From Streptomyces sp. NBC_01551 (lineage in GTDB: Bacteria > Actinomycetota > Actinomycetes > Streptomycetales > Streptomycetaceae), in assembly GCF_026339935.1 (NCBI RefSeq), contig NZ_JAPEPX010000001.1, positions 2,881,001-2,945,000 of the forward strand: a stretch of 64,000 nucleotides of DNA, given 5' to 3'. How positions within the stretch are numbered: the stretch's first letter is position 1; each line of letters starts with the position of its first letter. Positions 6,877 through 15,170 of this stretch are shown here, in pieces. Made by a program: the position numbers and the translations under genes. The notes below the pieces were generated by a model. It made no database searches. It had not been told where the DNA came from and was given only the letters and a program-made list of their open reading frames with translations.

Positions 6877-8319
6877 TCAGCGCGAGGGCGCCTGGCGCGG
6901 GCGGTCTTCCCCGTACAGCCAGACGTCCCAGACCTTCTTCAGGTCGTGGCCCGTCTTCTTCTCCGCGTAGGCGGTGAAGTCGGCCGTACTCGCGTTCCCG
7001 TACTTGTGGTCGGCGGCCCAGCCGCGCAGCAGGGCGAAGAACTTCTCGTCGCCGACCTCCTGACGGATCCGGTGCAGGACCATCGCGCCCCGGTGGTAGA
7101 CCGGGCTCTCGGAGAGGTGCTCGGGCCCGGGCGGCGCGGCGGGCGGGAACGCGGCCCAGTCCGAGCCTGCCTCCCCGTCGACCGCCGTGTCACCGGCGAG
7201 GAACGCGTCGAAGTGCTGCTGCGCGCTCGGCCCGCCGTGGTCCTCGGTCCACAGCCACTCGGCGTAGGTCGCGAAGCCCTCGTTGAGCCACATGTCCTGC
7301 CACGACTTCGGCGACACCGAATTGCCGAACCACTGGTGGGCCAACTCGTGCACCACCAGCTCGTCCTCGGGCGCACCGGAGTAGACGGGCTTGGTCTGCG
7401 TCTCCAGCGCGTACGCCAGGGTCTCGCCCGGCACCACGATCGCACCGGCGGTCGAGAACGGGTACGGGCCGAACCGCCCGCCGCCCCACTCCACGATCTC
7501 CGGCACCCGCGCCAGCCCGGGCGCGCTGCGCGCCTCCTCGCCCGGCGACACCGCGTCGTACACGGCGACCCCCGAGGGCGTCTTCCCGGTGGTCACCTTG
7601 AACTTCCCGATCGCGGCGGTCGCCAGGTAGCTCGCCATCGGCTCGCGGCTGTGCCACGCGAACTCCGTCTGCCCGTCGGCGGTGTCCTCGCGGGAGGTCA
7701 ACTCGCCGTTCGACACCGCCTCGTAGCCCTTGGGCACCGTCAGCGTGATGTCGTAGGTGGCCTTGTCGCTCGGGTGGTGGTTGCCGGGGAACCAGGTCAT
7801 CGACCCGACCGGCTCACCGACCGCGACCGCCCCCTCGGCCCCCCGCGCCCCTTCGGACGTGCGGATCCAGCCCTCCTGGGAGCCGTCCGGGTCCGTGAGC
7901 GCCTTCGGCTTGCCGACGTAGTCGACCTCCGTACGGAAGACCTCGCCCTTCTTCAGGTCCTCGGCCGGGCGCACCGTCAGCTCGTTGCCGGTCCGGTTGA
8001 ACCGGGCCCCGGCCCCCTGCACGCTCACGCCCTCCACCCGCAGCCCGCTCAGGTCCAGGTTGAAGGAGCTGAGCCCCTGCGTGGCGCGGGCGGTGATGAC
8101 GGCCGTACCGTTCAGCTGCCCGTCGGCCGGGTCGTAGTCGAGGTCGAGGTCGTAGTGCTCGACCTGGTAGCCGCCGTTGCCGGCCTTGGGGAAGTACGGA
8201 TCCCGCAGCCCCGACGCGCCCGGCCGCCCCTGCACCGTCGCCCCCGTACACCCCGTGGTGAGGGCGAGCAGGGCGGCGACGGCAGGGGCGGCGAGGCGGG
8301 GAAGAGAGCGGTGTTCCAC
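6877..8319 (-). CDS. M1-family zinc aminopeptidase, lipoprotein
   Basis: 480 residues. The N-terminus is a lipoprotein signal with lipobox LTTGC, so the enzyme is tethered outside the membrane. The zinc motif HELAHQWFGN, followed by WLNEGFATYAEW with the third ligand Glu, is intact. GAMVLHRIRQ comes later, as in M1 peptidases. At this length it has the N-terminal beta domain and catalytic domain but lacks the long C-terminal helical domain of PepN. Expected role: removal of N-terminal residues from extracellular peptides. The start is a GTG with TAGGAT 7 nt upstream, suggesting a leaderless message. Confidence 0.9.
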   Translation of the reverse strand: MEHRSLPRLAAPAVAALLALTTGCTGATVQGRPGASGLRDPYFPKAGNGGYQVEHYDLDLDYDPADGQLNGTAVITARATQGLSSFNLDLSGLRVEGVSVQGAGARFNRTGNELTVRPAEDLKKGEVFRTEVDYVGKPKALTDPDGSQEGWIRTSEGARGAEGAVAVGEPVGSMTWFPGNHHPSDKATYDITLTVPKGYEAVSNGELTSREDTADGQTEFAWHSREPMASYLATAAIGKFKVTTGKTPSGVAVYDAVSPGEEARSAPGLARVPEIVEWGGGRFGPYPFSTAGAIVVPGETLAYALETQTKPVYSGAPEDELVVHELAHQWFGNSVSPKSWQDMWLNEGFATYAEWLWTEDHGGPSAQQHFDAFLAGDTAVDGEAGSDWAAFPPAAPPGPEHLSESPVYHRGAMVLHRIRQEVGDEKFFALLRGWAADHKYGNASTADFTAYAEKKTGHDLKKVWDVWLYGEDRPRQAPSR

Positions 8320-8387
8320 GCTCTCGATCCTATGCGCGGCGGGTGGTGCGGGCCGGTCGCGCGCCGGTGACGGCGGCCGGATCCGGC

Positions 8388-8957
8388 CTAGTTGGCGAGG
8401 GCGTCAACGCCGGCCTTCGCGAACTTCTCGTCCAGGTCACCGCTCGGGGCGCCGGCCACGCCGACGCCCGCGACGGGGGCGCCGTTCGCCTGCACCGGGG
8501 TGCCGCCACCCAGGAAGAGGGTGCCCGGGATGTCCTTCAGGTTCGGGGTCTGCGCGAGGCGGCCCACCAGCACCGAGGTCGGGGCGTTCCACGACACGGC
8601 CGTGAACGCCTTGCGCTGCGCCGACTCGTAGGACTGCGGGCCGGCGCCGTCGCCGCGCAGGGTGACGATGGTGTTGCCGTTGCGGTCGACGACCGCGACC
8701 GTCACCTTCTGGCCCTCCTTCTCGGCGGCGTCCAGCGCGGCCTGCGCGGCGCGGGAGGCGGCGTCGATGGTCAGGTGCGTCGTCGTGGTGAAGTTCTTGT
8801 CCTTCACCACGCCGTCCTTCTTCGCCGAGGCGGCCGGCGCGGACTCGGCCTGCGCGACGGGCGAGGCGCTCGCGCTGGCGCTGACGGCACCGAAGGTCCC
8901 GGCGCCGAGGGCGAGGGCGAGGGCGGTACCGGTGAGAACGCGGGTGCGGGTGTTCAT
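8388..8957 (-). CDS. hbpS: Secreted heme-binding redox sensor HbpS (GlcG/HbpS family)
   Basis: 189 residues: a signal peptide (~1-33, ending ASASAS) and one GlcG/HbpS domain with LTIDAASRAAQAALDAAEKEG, VAVVDRNGNTIVTLRGDGA and a glycine-rich GTLFLGGGTPV loop. HbpS forms an extracytoplasmic octamer that binds heme and modulates the sensor kinase SenS under oxidative stress. The divergent gene pair at 9237-11023 encodes a kinase and regulator of exactly that type, which makes the assignment secure. AGGAG sits upstream of the ATG. The shared 280-nt upstream region carries two palindromes. Confidence 0.9.
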   Translation of the reverse strand: MNTRTRVLTGTALALALGAGTFGAVSASASASPVAQAESAPAASAKKDGVVKDKNFTTTTHLTIDAASRAAQAALDAAEKEGQKVTVAVVDRNGNTIVTLRGDGAGPQSYESAQRKAFTAVSWNAPTSVLVGRLAQTPNLKDIPGTLFLGGGTPVQANGAPVAGVGVAGAPSGDLDEKFAKAGVDALAN

Positions 8958-9011
8958 GTCTGCTCCTGAGAACGTCGGCGCGGCTGCGTCTGGGGGTGTC
9001 CGTGCTGCGGG

Positions 9012-9046
9012 CTGCCTGCTGTTTCTGCCTGCTGTTTCTGCCTGCT
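9012..9046. repeat. 13-nt tandem repeat in the hbpS upstream region
   Basis: CTGCCTGCTGTTT occurs twice exactly (9012 and 9025), followed by a 9-nt partial copy. It lies 55-90 nt upstream of the hbpS start, inside the hbpS/senS intergenic region. Confidence 0.7.
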
Positions 9047-9113
9047 CCAAGCCTGTGGCCGCCGACCGCCCCGGCCCGTCCCCGTACCGGCTCGCGACGG
9101 CCACCGCACCGGC

Positions 9114-9137
9114 TGACCCCCGGGTCAACCGATCGGT
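9114..9137. promoter_or_regulatory. Adjacent palindromes between hbpS and senS, candidate SenR site
   Basis: TGACCC-CC-GGGTCA (9114-9127) abuts the perfect 10-bp palindrome ACCGATCGGT (9128-9137). They lie about 100 nt before senS and 157 nt before hbpS. LuxR/NarL-type regulators usually bind short inverted repeats, so autoregulation by SenR is a fair inference. Confidence 0.4.
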
Positions 9138-9236
9138 CGATGCGGACCGGGTGCCCGTACGGATTGGCTGGTCAGCGCCGTCGCCCCCGTCCAGGCAGGA
9201 TGGAAGGCGCAAGCACCACCACCCCGGGAGCCCGCC

Positions 9237-10406
9237 GTGCCAGCAGTGCCCGCCGCGAAATCCGACACCCGCGCGCTGGCCACCGTCATGCACACGGCGT
9301 TCTTCCTGTTGCTGGGCGCCTCCGTGGCCCGCTTCCTGCTGCGCCACCCGGGCGAGCCCCGCACCCCGTGGATCATCGCGCTCAGCATCACCCTGGCGCT
9401 CCTGTACGTCCTCGGACCCGCCCTCGGCGCCGCCCCCACCCTGCGACGGCTGCTCTGGCTCGGCCTGGTCGTCGCCACCTGGGTGGTCCTCGTCCTGCTC
9501 GCCCCCAGCTTCGCCTGGTGCGCCGTACCGCTCTTCTACACCGCCCTGCGCACCCTGCCACCCCGCGCCGCCATCGTCCTCGTCGCCCTCCTGACCGTCT
9601 TCGTCGTCACCGCCCAGCTCCAGCTCGCCACCGCCTTCGACCCGAACCTGCTGCTGGCCCCGCCGGCCGTCGCCGCGCTCGCGACCGCCGTCTTCGTCCA
9701 CATGGAGCGCCAGGCGCAGGCCCAGCGCGACCTCATCGACGACCTGATCCGCACCCGCCGCGAACTCGCCGCCACCGAACGCCGCGAAGGCACCCTCGCC
9801 GAACGCCAGCGGCTGTCCATGGAGATCCACGACACCCTCGCCCAGCACCTGTCCAGCCAGCAGATGCTGCTCCAGGCCGCCGACCGCACCTGGGACAGCG
9901 ACCCGACCACCGCCCGCGCGCATGTCCGCACCGCCAACGACATCGCCGGGCGCGGCCTCGCCGAAGCCCGCCGCCTCGTCCACGACCTGGCCCCGCCGGA
10001 ACTTGAGGGCGGCGCCGGCCTCGCGGACGCCCTGCGCACCCTCGACGCCGGCCCGCACACCGAGGTCCGCTTCCACCTCGAAGGCACCCCCGCCCCGCTG
10101 CCCGACCGCGTCCAGTCCGCGCTGCTGCGCATCGCGCAGGGCGCCCTCGCCAACGTCCGCGAACACTCCGGCGCCCGCACCGCCGCCCTCACCCTGAGCT
10201 TCCTGGGCGACCAGGTCGTCCTGGACGTCGCCGACGACGGCCACGGCTTCACCGAAGCCGGCCGCGGCCCGGGCGGCGACCGCGGCCACGGCCTGCCCGC
10301 GATGCGGGCCCGCGTCAGCCAGCTCGGGGGCACCCTGACCATCGAATCCACCCCGGGCGAAGGCACCGTCCTGTCCGCCGCGATCCCCCTGGAGCCCACC
10401 GGATGA
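9237..10406 (+). CDS. senS: Sensor histidine kinase SenS (HisKA_3 type)
   Basis: 389 residues. About five hydrophobic helices fill residues 15-160. A coiled region and the HisKA_3 dimerisation helix ERQRLSMEIHDTLAQHLS follow, with the phosphoacceptor His at ~198. A HATPase_c domain ends with DDGHGF and the glycine-rich GHGLPAMRARV. It phosphorylates the partner regulator 4 nt downstream. In S. reticuli SenS is controlled outside the membrane by HbpS, which is encoded divergently here. The GTG start has GGGAG 6 nt upstream. The ATGA overlap with senR implies coupled translation. Confidence 0.9.
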   Translation: MPAVPAAKSDTRALATVMHTAFFLLLGASVARFLLRHPGEPRTPWIIALSITLALLYVLGPALGAAPTLRRLLWLGLVVATWVVLVLLAPSFAWCAVPLFYTALRTLPPRAAIVLVALLTVFVVTAQLQLATAFDPNLLLAPPAVAALATAVFVHMERQAQAQRDLIDDLIRTRRELAATERREGTLAERQRLSMEIHDTLAQHLSSQQMLLQAADRTWDSDPTTARAHVRTANDIAGRGLAEARRLVHDLAPPELEGGAGLADALRTLDAGPHTEVRFHLEGTPAPLPDRVQSALLRIAQGALANVREHSGARTAALTLSFLGDQVVLDVADDGHGFTEAGRGPGGDRGHGLPAMRARVSQLGGTLTIESTPGEGTVLSAAIPLEPTG

Positions 10407-11023
10407 CGACGATCCTGCTCTGCGACGACCACGTGGTCGTCCGCGCCGGCCTGCTGGCCCTGCTGGGCAGCGAGCCCGACATAGAGGTCCTTGGCGAGGC
10501 CGGCAGCGGCGAGGAGGCCGTCGCACTGGCCGCGAAGCTCCACCCCGACGTCGTGCTGATGGACCTCCAGCTGGGCGAGGGCATCGACGGCGTGGAGGCC
10601 ACCCGCCGCATCACCGCCCTCCCCGACCCGCCGCACGTCCTGGTCCTGACCACCTACGACACCGACGCCGACATCACCCGGGCCATCGGCGCGGGCGCGA
10701 CCGGATACCTCCTCAAGGCGGAACGCCCCGAGGAACTCTTCGCCGCGATCCACTCGGCCGCCGCCGGCCGCACCACGCTCTCCCCACCCGTCGCCAGCCG
10801 CGTCATGGCCCACATGCGCGGCACCCGCCCCACCCTCACCGACCGCGAACTCGACATCCTCGGCCAACTGGCGCGAGGCCTCGGCAACCGCGAAATCGCC
10901 CGGGCCCTCTTCATCAGCGAGGCCACGGTCAAAACCCACCTGGGCCGCATCTACGACAAGCTGGACGTGGACACCCGCGCGGGCGCGGTCTCGGTGGCCA
11001 AGGAACAACGCCTCCTCCCCTAG
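10403..11023 (+). CDS. senR: Response regulator SenR (NarL/LuxR type)
   Basis: 206 residues: an N-terminal receiver with the phosphorylated Asp in VVLMDLQLGEG and the conserved Lys in GYLLKAERPEE, then a LuxR-type helix-turn-helix (LTDRELDILGQLARGLGNREIARALFISEATVKTHL). It overlaps senS by 4 nt. In the S. reticuli system the regulator controls hbpS and a furS-cpeB catalase-peroxidase operon; no such operon is in this window. It likely also controls the divergent hbpS. Confidence 0.92.
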   Translation: MTTILLCDDHVVVRAGLLALLGSEPDIEVLGEAGSGEEAVALAAKLHPDVVLMDLQLGEGIDGVEATRRITALPDPPHVLVLTTYDTDADITRAIGAGATGYLLKAERPEELFAAIHSAAAGRTTLSPPVASRVMAHMRGTRPTLTDRELDILGQLARGLGNREIARALFISEATVKTHLGRIYDKLDVDTRAGAVSVAKEQRLLP

Positions 11024-11737
11024 CCGGGGGTCAGTGGGGTCAAGCCGGCCACCGGGGGCCGGGTCCGAGTCCCGCAGGGCGGGCCGAGTCCCCCTGGGTC
11101 ACGCCGGGCCACCGCGAGTCAGGTCCGAGTCCCGGGGATCAGACCGGGCCGCCAGGGGCAGGCCGGTCCACAGGGGTCAGACCGAACCACCGGAGGCCAG
11201 GTTCGAGTCCGGGGGTGAGCTTCGTGTCCCCGACGGTCAAGCCGGGCCGCCGGGGGGCAGGTCCGAGCCCCGGGAGGCCGGGCCGGGTCGCCCGGGGCCT
11301 GGTTCGGCCCCGAGGTGAAGCCCCAAGGGCCCGGGGCGGGCGGCAGGTTCGGGGCGATGCCCTCAGGGGCATGCCGGGCGGCAGGTTCGGTCCCTGGAAG
11401 CCGGGCCGGGTCCCGGGGCCTGGTTCAGCTCCGGGGCGTGCCTCCGAAGGCCCGGGGGCGGGCGGCAGCTCCTGGGCGTGCCTCCGAAGGCCCGGGGGCG
11501 GGCGGCAGCTCCGGGGCGATGCCCCGGGGCATGCCTGCGCCCGGATGCGAGCCCACGGGAGGCGCCCCCGCATTCCGCCCGGCACGCGCCCGCAGCGAGT
11601 GGCCGGGCGGAGTGCGGGGCGGAGCCCCGGTCCCCCGGCTACCCGGCCGACCCCCTGGCAGGTCCAGCCCCCGGCGGTTGAGGCGCGAGGACGGGGCGAC
11701 GGCGCCGGGCACCGGTGCGGCGTGACACCATCGGGAC
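11024..11737. repeat. 714-nt gene-free interval filled with degenerate GC-rich repeats
   Basis: I see no credible gene here. From about 11034 to 11420 a degenerate unit of roughly 40 nt recurs, built on GGTCA(A/G)-CCGGGCC, then CAGGTCCGAGTCC. From 11426 to 11512 two nearly identical 40-nt copies follow (CAGCTCC at 11426, 11466 and 11506; GCGTGCCTCCGAAGGCCCGG inside each). Long readings on both strands are low-complexity Gly/Pro/Arg/Ala and have no family features. Confidence 0.7.
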
Positions 11738-12241
11738 GTGCTCGACATCGGCTACTCCCTCTCCCGGCGCTTCCCCGACCCCCCGCAGACCGACTACCGC
11801 TCGGCGGACGTCCGCACCCTGCGCCACGACCTGTTCTGCGGGGACGTCTACCTCGCCGACACCAACGCGGACCGGGAAGTGTCCACAGCCTGGGGATGGG
11901 TCCCCGTACTCGACTTCGCCTGGGCGCTCTGCGACATCGTCGAGCAGCTCGACCAGGACCCCCGCGGCAGCCGCTCCTCCAACCGCCAGTACGCCGAACT
12001 CGACTTCACCGAGTCCACCGACCGCATGCTCTTCGAGCGCCGCTTCGGCTGGGTCGACATCGAGGCCGACTGGATGCCGCCGGAGGAGGACCCGCTCACC
12101 TTCAGCCACCGCCTCCTGCGCCGCGAGGCCCGCGACTTCCTGCACGACCTCATCGCCGACCTCGTCGACATGCACGACGGCCTCGCCGACAACCCGGCCA
12201 TCTGGACCCTCCAGTCCCGCTTCCCCCGCGTCCCCGCCTGA
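11738..12241 (+). CDS. Conserved hypothetical protein, acidic, 167 residues
   Basis: I do not recognise the family. It is a soluble acidic protein rich in Asp, Trp and aromatic residues (e.g. WGWVPVLDFAWALCDIVEQL, FERRFGWVDIEADWMPPEED), with no signal or membrane segment. Codon use is strongly GC3, as in its neighbours, so it is a real gene. The GTG at 11738 has no ribosome site; CACCAT a few bases upstream might act as a poor -10 for a leaderless message. It is flanked on both sides by repeat-rich DNA. The pattern hints at a contact-inhibition or immunity-like small protein, but this is only a guess. Confidence 0.65.
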   Translation: MLDIGYSLSRRFPDPPQTDYRSADVRTLRHDLFCGDVYLADTNADREVSTAWGWVPVLDFAWALCDIVEQLDQDPRGSRSSNRQYAELDFTESTDRMLFERRFGWVDIEADWMPPEEDPLTFSHRLLRREARDFLHDLIADLVDMHDGLADNPAIWTLQSRFPRVPA

Positions 12242-12335
12242 CGGCTCCCCCGGCCCCGCCGGCATCTGAGGCGCGGGGTCCAGGGCGGAGCCCCGGGCTC
12301 CCGGCAGGTCCCGCTCTCCTCAGGCCACCCGCCCC

Positions 12336-12464
12336 CGGCCCAGCCCAGCCGGCGCAGCCCAGCCGACGCGGCCCAGCCAGCCCAGCCGGCCCAGCCCAGC
12401 CAGCCCGGCCCAGCCAGCCCAGCCCAGCCCAGCCAGCCCAGCCGGCGCAGCCCAGCCGGCGCGG
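12336..12464. repeat. CCAGC-type pentanucleotide microsatellite
   Basis: About 125 nt made almost entirely of CAGCC, CAGCCGG and CAGCCGACG units, ending at the stop codon of the pentapeptide-repeat gene. It is likely to vary in length between strains. Confidence 0.85.
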
Positions 12465-13160
12465 CTACGGCAGGACTCGGAGGCCCAGCTGCGCGGCCAG
12501 CGCAGGGGCCAGGTCGAACAGCTGCCCCGGGCTGATCACGGCCCCAGCCAGCGCCTCCACACCCCGCGCGACGTCCAGCTCCGCGGCCCCCCGCAGGTCC
12601 ACGTCCGCCATCCGCGCCCCCGTGAAATCCGCCCCCCGCACCGCGCAGCCCCGGAACTCCACCCGCTCCAGCACCGCACCCCCGAAGTCCGGCTCCACCA
12701 GCACGCACCCGTCGAAGACCACGTCCTTGAGCCGCGCCATCCGCAGGTTCAGGTAGTCGATCTTGCCCCCGCGCACCACCACCCGCTCCCACACCGCCCC
12801 GTGCGACTGCACCCCGCCCAGGCGCGCCTCCACCAGCTCCACGTCCCGCAACGACGCCCCCGACAGGTCCGTCCCCACACCCCGGACCCCCTCCAGCACC
12901 GAGTCCAGGAACCGCGCCTTCGCCAGACCCGCCTCGTCCAGCGCGCACCGCCGCACCGCGCAGTCCATGAACCGGGCCCCGACCCCCTCCTGCCCCGCCA
13001 GGTCCAGGTCCGCGAACTCCAGCCCGTCGTAATCCCCGTCCGGCTCCAGCTCACCGCCCGCCCACGCCACCAGCTCCGGCAACCGCACCTCCGCCCGCCG
13101 CGCCGCCTTCACCGTCTGCCCCGTCTGCCCGGCCTGCCCCGCCTGCCCTTTGCGCACCAT
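12465..13160 (-). CDS. Pentapeptide-repeat protein
   Basis: 231 residues from the ATG at 13160 with a string of A(D/N)LXX-like units: LEFADLDLAGQ, GARFMDCAVRRCALDEAGLAKARFLDSVLEGV, TDLSGASLRDVELVEARL, GADFTGARMADVDLRG. These build a right-handed quadrilateral beta-helix in the cytoplasm. Function is unknown; some family members mimic DNA, but nothing here points to gyrase. A short Gly/Gln repeat (KGQAGQAGQTGQT) follows the start. The longer frame to 13223 is a Val/Gly/Arg stretch and has no better start. Its 3' end abuts the CCAGC repeat. Confidence 0.8.
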   Translation of the reverse strand: MVRKGQAGQAGQTGQTVKAARRAEVRLPELVAWAGGELEPDGDYDGLEFADLDLAGQEGVGARFMDCAVRRCALDEAGLAKARFLDSVLEGVRGVGTDLSGASLRDVELVEARLGGVQSHGAVWERVVVRGGKIDYLNLRMARLKDVVFDGCVLVEPDFGGAVLERVEFRGCAVRGADFTGARMADVDLRGAAELDVARGVEALAGAVISPGQLFDLAPALAAQLGLRVLP

Positions 13161-13217
13161 CCCCCCATCGTGGCCCACCCCGCCGACAACACCGACGACG
13201 CGCGGGGCACGCCTTGA

Positions 13218-13235
13218 CCTCAAGTCCGCTTGAGG
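13218..13235. promoter_or_regulatory. SoxR box upstream of the quinone oxidoreductase
   Basis: CCTCAAGTCCGCTTGAGG matches the SoxR consensus (CCTCAAG-N4-CTTGAGG); the palindrome extends to 10 bp per arm (13215-13238). It overlaps TTGACC at 13214, and with a 19-bp spacer a -10 would fall at about 13239-13244. The long spacer is the MerR/SoxR hallmark. Transcription would start at the ATG at 13251. Confidence 0.8.
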
Positions 13236-13250
13236 TCACACCCTGACCCC

Positions 13251-14285
13251 ATGACGACGCCCACCATGAACGCCATCCGCCTCCACGCCTTCGGCCCCGC
13301 CGAAAACCTCACCTACGAACGCACCCCCGTCCCCCACCCCGCCGCCGGCCAGGTCCGCATCGCCGTCGCCGCCGCCGGAGTCCACCTCCTCGACACCACC
13401 CTCCGCCAAGGCGTCCAAGGCCCGCCCGCCCCACTCCCCGAGCTCCCCACCATCCCCGGCCGCGAAGTCGCCGGCACCGTCGACGCCCTCGGCCCCGGAA
13501 CCGACCCCACCTGGCTCGGCCGCCCCGTCGTCGCCCACCTCGGCTTCGCCCTCGGAACACCTCCCGGGCGAAGCGCCGGGGGAGGCTACGCCGAGTACGC
13601 CGTCACCGACGCCGAACGCCTCCACCCCATCCCGCCCGGCCTCGACCCCGCCCAGGCCGTCGCCATGATCGGCACCGGCCGCACCACCCTCGGCATCCTC
13701 CAGTTCGCCGATCTCGGCCCCGGAGCCACCGCCCTCGTCCCCGCCGCCGCCGGCGGCATCGGCACCCTGCTCGTCCAGTACGCCAAGAACGCCGGGGCCA
13801 CCGTCATCGCCCTCGCCGGCGGCCCCGCCAAAACCGCCCTCGCCGCCGCCAACGGCGCCGACCTCGCCGTCGACTACACCGCCCCCCACTGGGCCGACAC
13901 CGTCCGCGCCCACCACCCCGACGGCGCCACCGTCCTCTTCGACTCCGTCGGCGGCCCCACCGCCCGCGCCGCCCTCGGCCTCCTCGCCCCCGGCGCCCGC
14001 CACCTCGTCTTCGGCTGGTCCGCCGGCCCGCTCACCCTCACCGACACCGAACGCGCCGACCTCACCGCCCGCCGCATCACCACCCGGAACGTCCTCGGCC
14101 CCGCCATGCTCGAACGCGCCGGCGGCGACAACCCCCTGCGCCGCCTCGAAACCCGCGCCCTCGCCGAAGCCGCCGCCGGCCGCCTGCGCCCCGCCCTCCA
14201 GCGCTACCCGCTCGCCGAAGCCGCCGCCGCCCACCACGCCCTGGAGACCCGCCGCACCACCGGCAAGGTCGTCCTCACGACCTAA
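13251..14285 (+). CDS. NADPH:quinone oxidoreductase-like medium-chain dehydrogenase, SoxR-regulated
   Basis: 344 residues. It has an MDR fold without zinc ligands: an N-terminal GroES-like part (MNAIRLHAFG, IPGREVAGTVDALG), then a Rossmann domain with AAAGGIGTLLVQYAKNAGATVIALAGG, the AAxGGVG-type NADP loop of quinone oxidoreductases. It reduces quinones or related electrophiles in the cytoplasm. The SoxR box places it in the response to redox-active compounds. I recall the S. coelicolor SoxR target SCO4266 as such an oxidoreductase in this neighbourhood. The ATG at 13251 coincides with the predicted transcription start; a second ATG at 13266 is possible. Confidence 0.88.
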   Translation: MTTPTMNAIRLHAFGPAENLTYERTPVPHPAAGQVRIAVAAAGVHLLDTTLRQGVQGPPAPLPELPTIPGREVAGTVDALGPGTDPTWLGRPVVAHLGFALGTPPGRSAGGGYAEYAVTDAERLHPIPPGLDPAQAVAMIGTGRTTLGILQFADLGPGATALVPAAAGGIGTLLVQYAKNAGATVIALAGGPAKTALAAANGADLAVDYTAPHWADTVRAHHPDGATVLFDSVGGPTARAALGLLAPGARHLVFGWSAGPLTLTDTERADLTARRITTRNVLGPAMLERAGGDNPLRRLETRALAEAAAGRLRPALQRYPLAEAAAAHHALETRRTTGKVVLTT

Positions 14286-14758
14286 GGGCGACGCCCCAGC
14301 TCCCCAAGTGCCTCGTCCGTCAGCCGGTACACCGACCACTCGTCCTGAGCCCGCGCACCCAGCCCCTCGTAGAAGGCGATCGACGGCGCGTTCCAGTTGA
14401 GGACCGCCCACTCCAGCCGCTCGTACCCGCGCTCCACGCAGATCCGCGCCAACTTCGTCAGCAGCGCCTTCCCGTACCCGCCCCCACGCGCACCCGGACG
14501 CACGTACAAGTCCTCCAGGTAGATCCCCTGCACCCCCCGCCACGTCGAAAAGTTCAAGAACCACACCGAGAATCCGACGACCTCACCCGACTCCGACTCC
14601 GCGATGTGAGCGAACGCCGCCGGCCGCTCCCCGAACAACGCCTCCCGCAACTGCTCGGGCGTGGCACGCGCCTCGTGCGGCACCTTCTCGTACTCCGCGA
14701 GCTCACGAACCATCGCGTGGATCACGGGAACATCGGAAACCTCAGCCATACGGATCAT
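14282..14758 (-). CDS. GNAT acetyltransferase (diamine/spermidine acetyltransferase-like)
   Basis: 158 residues with the full GNAT fold. The N-terminal IHAMVRELAEYEKVPHEA, then the central IYLEDLYVRPGARGGGYGKALL (motif A, R-x-x-G-x-G) and VLNWNAPSIAFYEGLGA (motif B), resemble spermidine/spermine N1-acetyltransferase and related amine acetylases. It is soluble. The gene converges with the quinone oxidoreductase and overlaps its 3' end by 4 nt. The start at 14758 (MIRMAEVSD) is the most upstream plausible ATG; 14749 is the alternative. Confidence 0.82.
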   Translation of the reverse strand: MIRMAEVSDVPVIHAMVRELAEYEKVPHEARATPEQLREALFGERPAAFAHIAESESGEVVGFSVWFLNFSTWRGVQGIYLEDLYVRPGARGGGYGKALLTKLARICVERGYERLEWAVLNWNAPSIAFYEGLGARAQDEWSVYRLTDEALGELGRRP

Positions 14759-14825
14759 GCCCCGCACCCTAGGCCCTGCCGCCGGCGCGGCGCCGCACCA
14801 CCCCTCGCCGCTCCCCCAGTGCCCC

Positions 14826-15060
14826 TCAGTACCCCAACAAGGCCTCCGCCACCGCCAGTTGTACGGCCGACAGCCGCACCTCCCCGTCCTCCACTCCCAC
14901 AGGCAGTTCTGCAACACCCGCCCCAACGCCCCCGGTACGTCCGCCAGCATCCCCGCCGCGATCCCCCGAGCCCCCGCACCCCGGCCGGCGCCGCCACCGC
15001 CGTCAACCGCGCCAGCAACTCCCCCGCCCCACGCGCGCAGCGCGAGCGGCTCCCCCACCC
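14826..15060 (-). pseudogene. Possible decayed gene, C-terminal fragment in three frames
   Basis: The 412-nt interval 14759-15170 has no intact gene. On the minus strand, protein-like segments occur in shifted frames. ELLARLTAVAAPAGVRGLG comes first, then GIAAGMLADVPGALGRVLQN, then LPVGVEDGEVRLSAVQLAVA ending in EALLGY and a TGA at 14826-14828. Joined, they read like the end of a helical soluble protein. Either frameshifts destroyed the gene or the segments are chance. I do not recognise a family. Confidence 0.3.
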
Positions 15061-15170
15061 TAAGAACCGCCCCGCCCCCGCCGCATCAGCCAACAAGCCT
15101 CAGAACCCACCCCGAAACCCGGCACACCGCACCTGGACACCCTTCCCGGACGCCCTGTACCAACTCCCCC

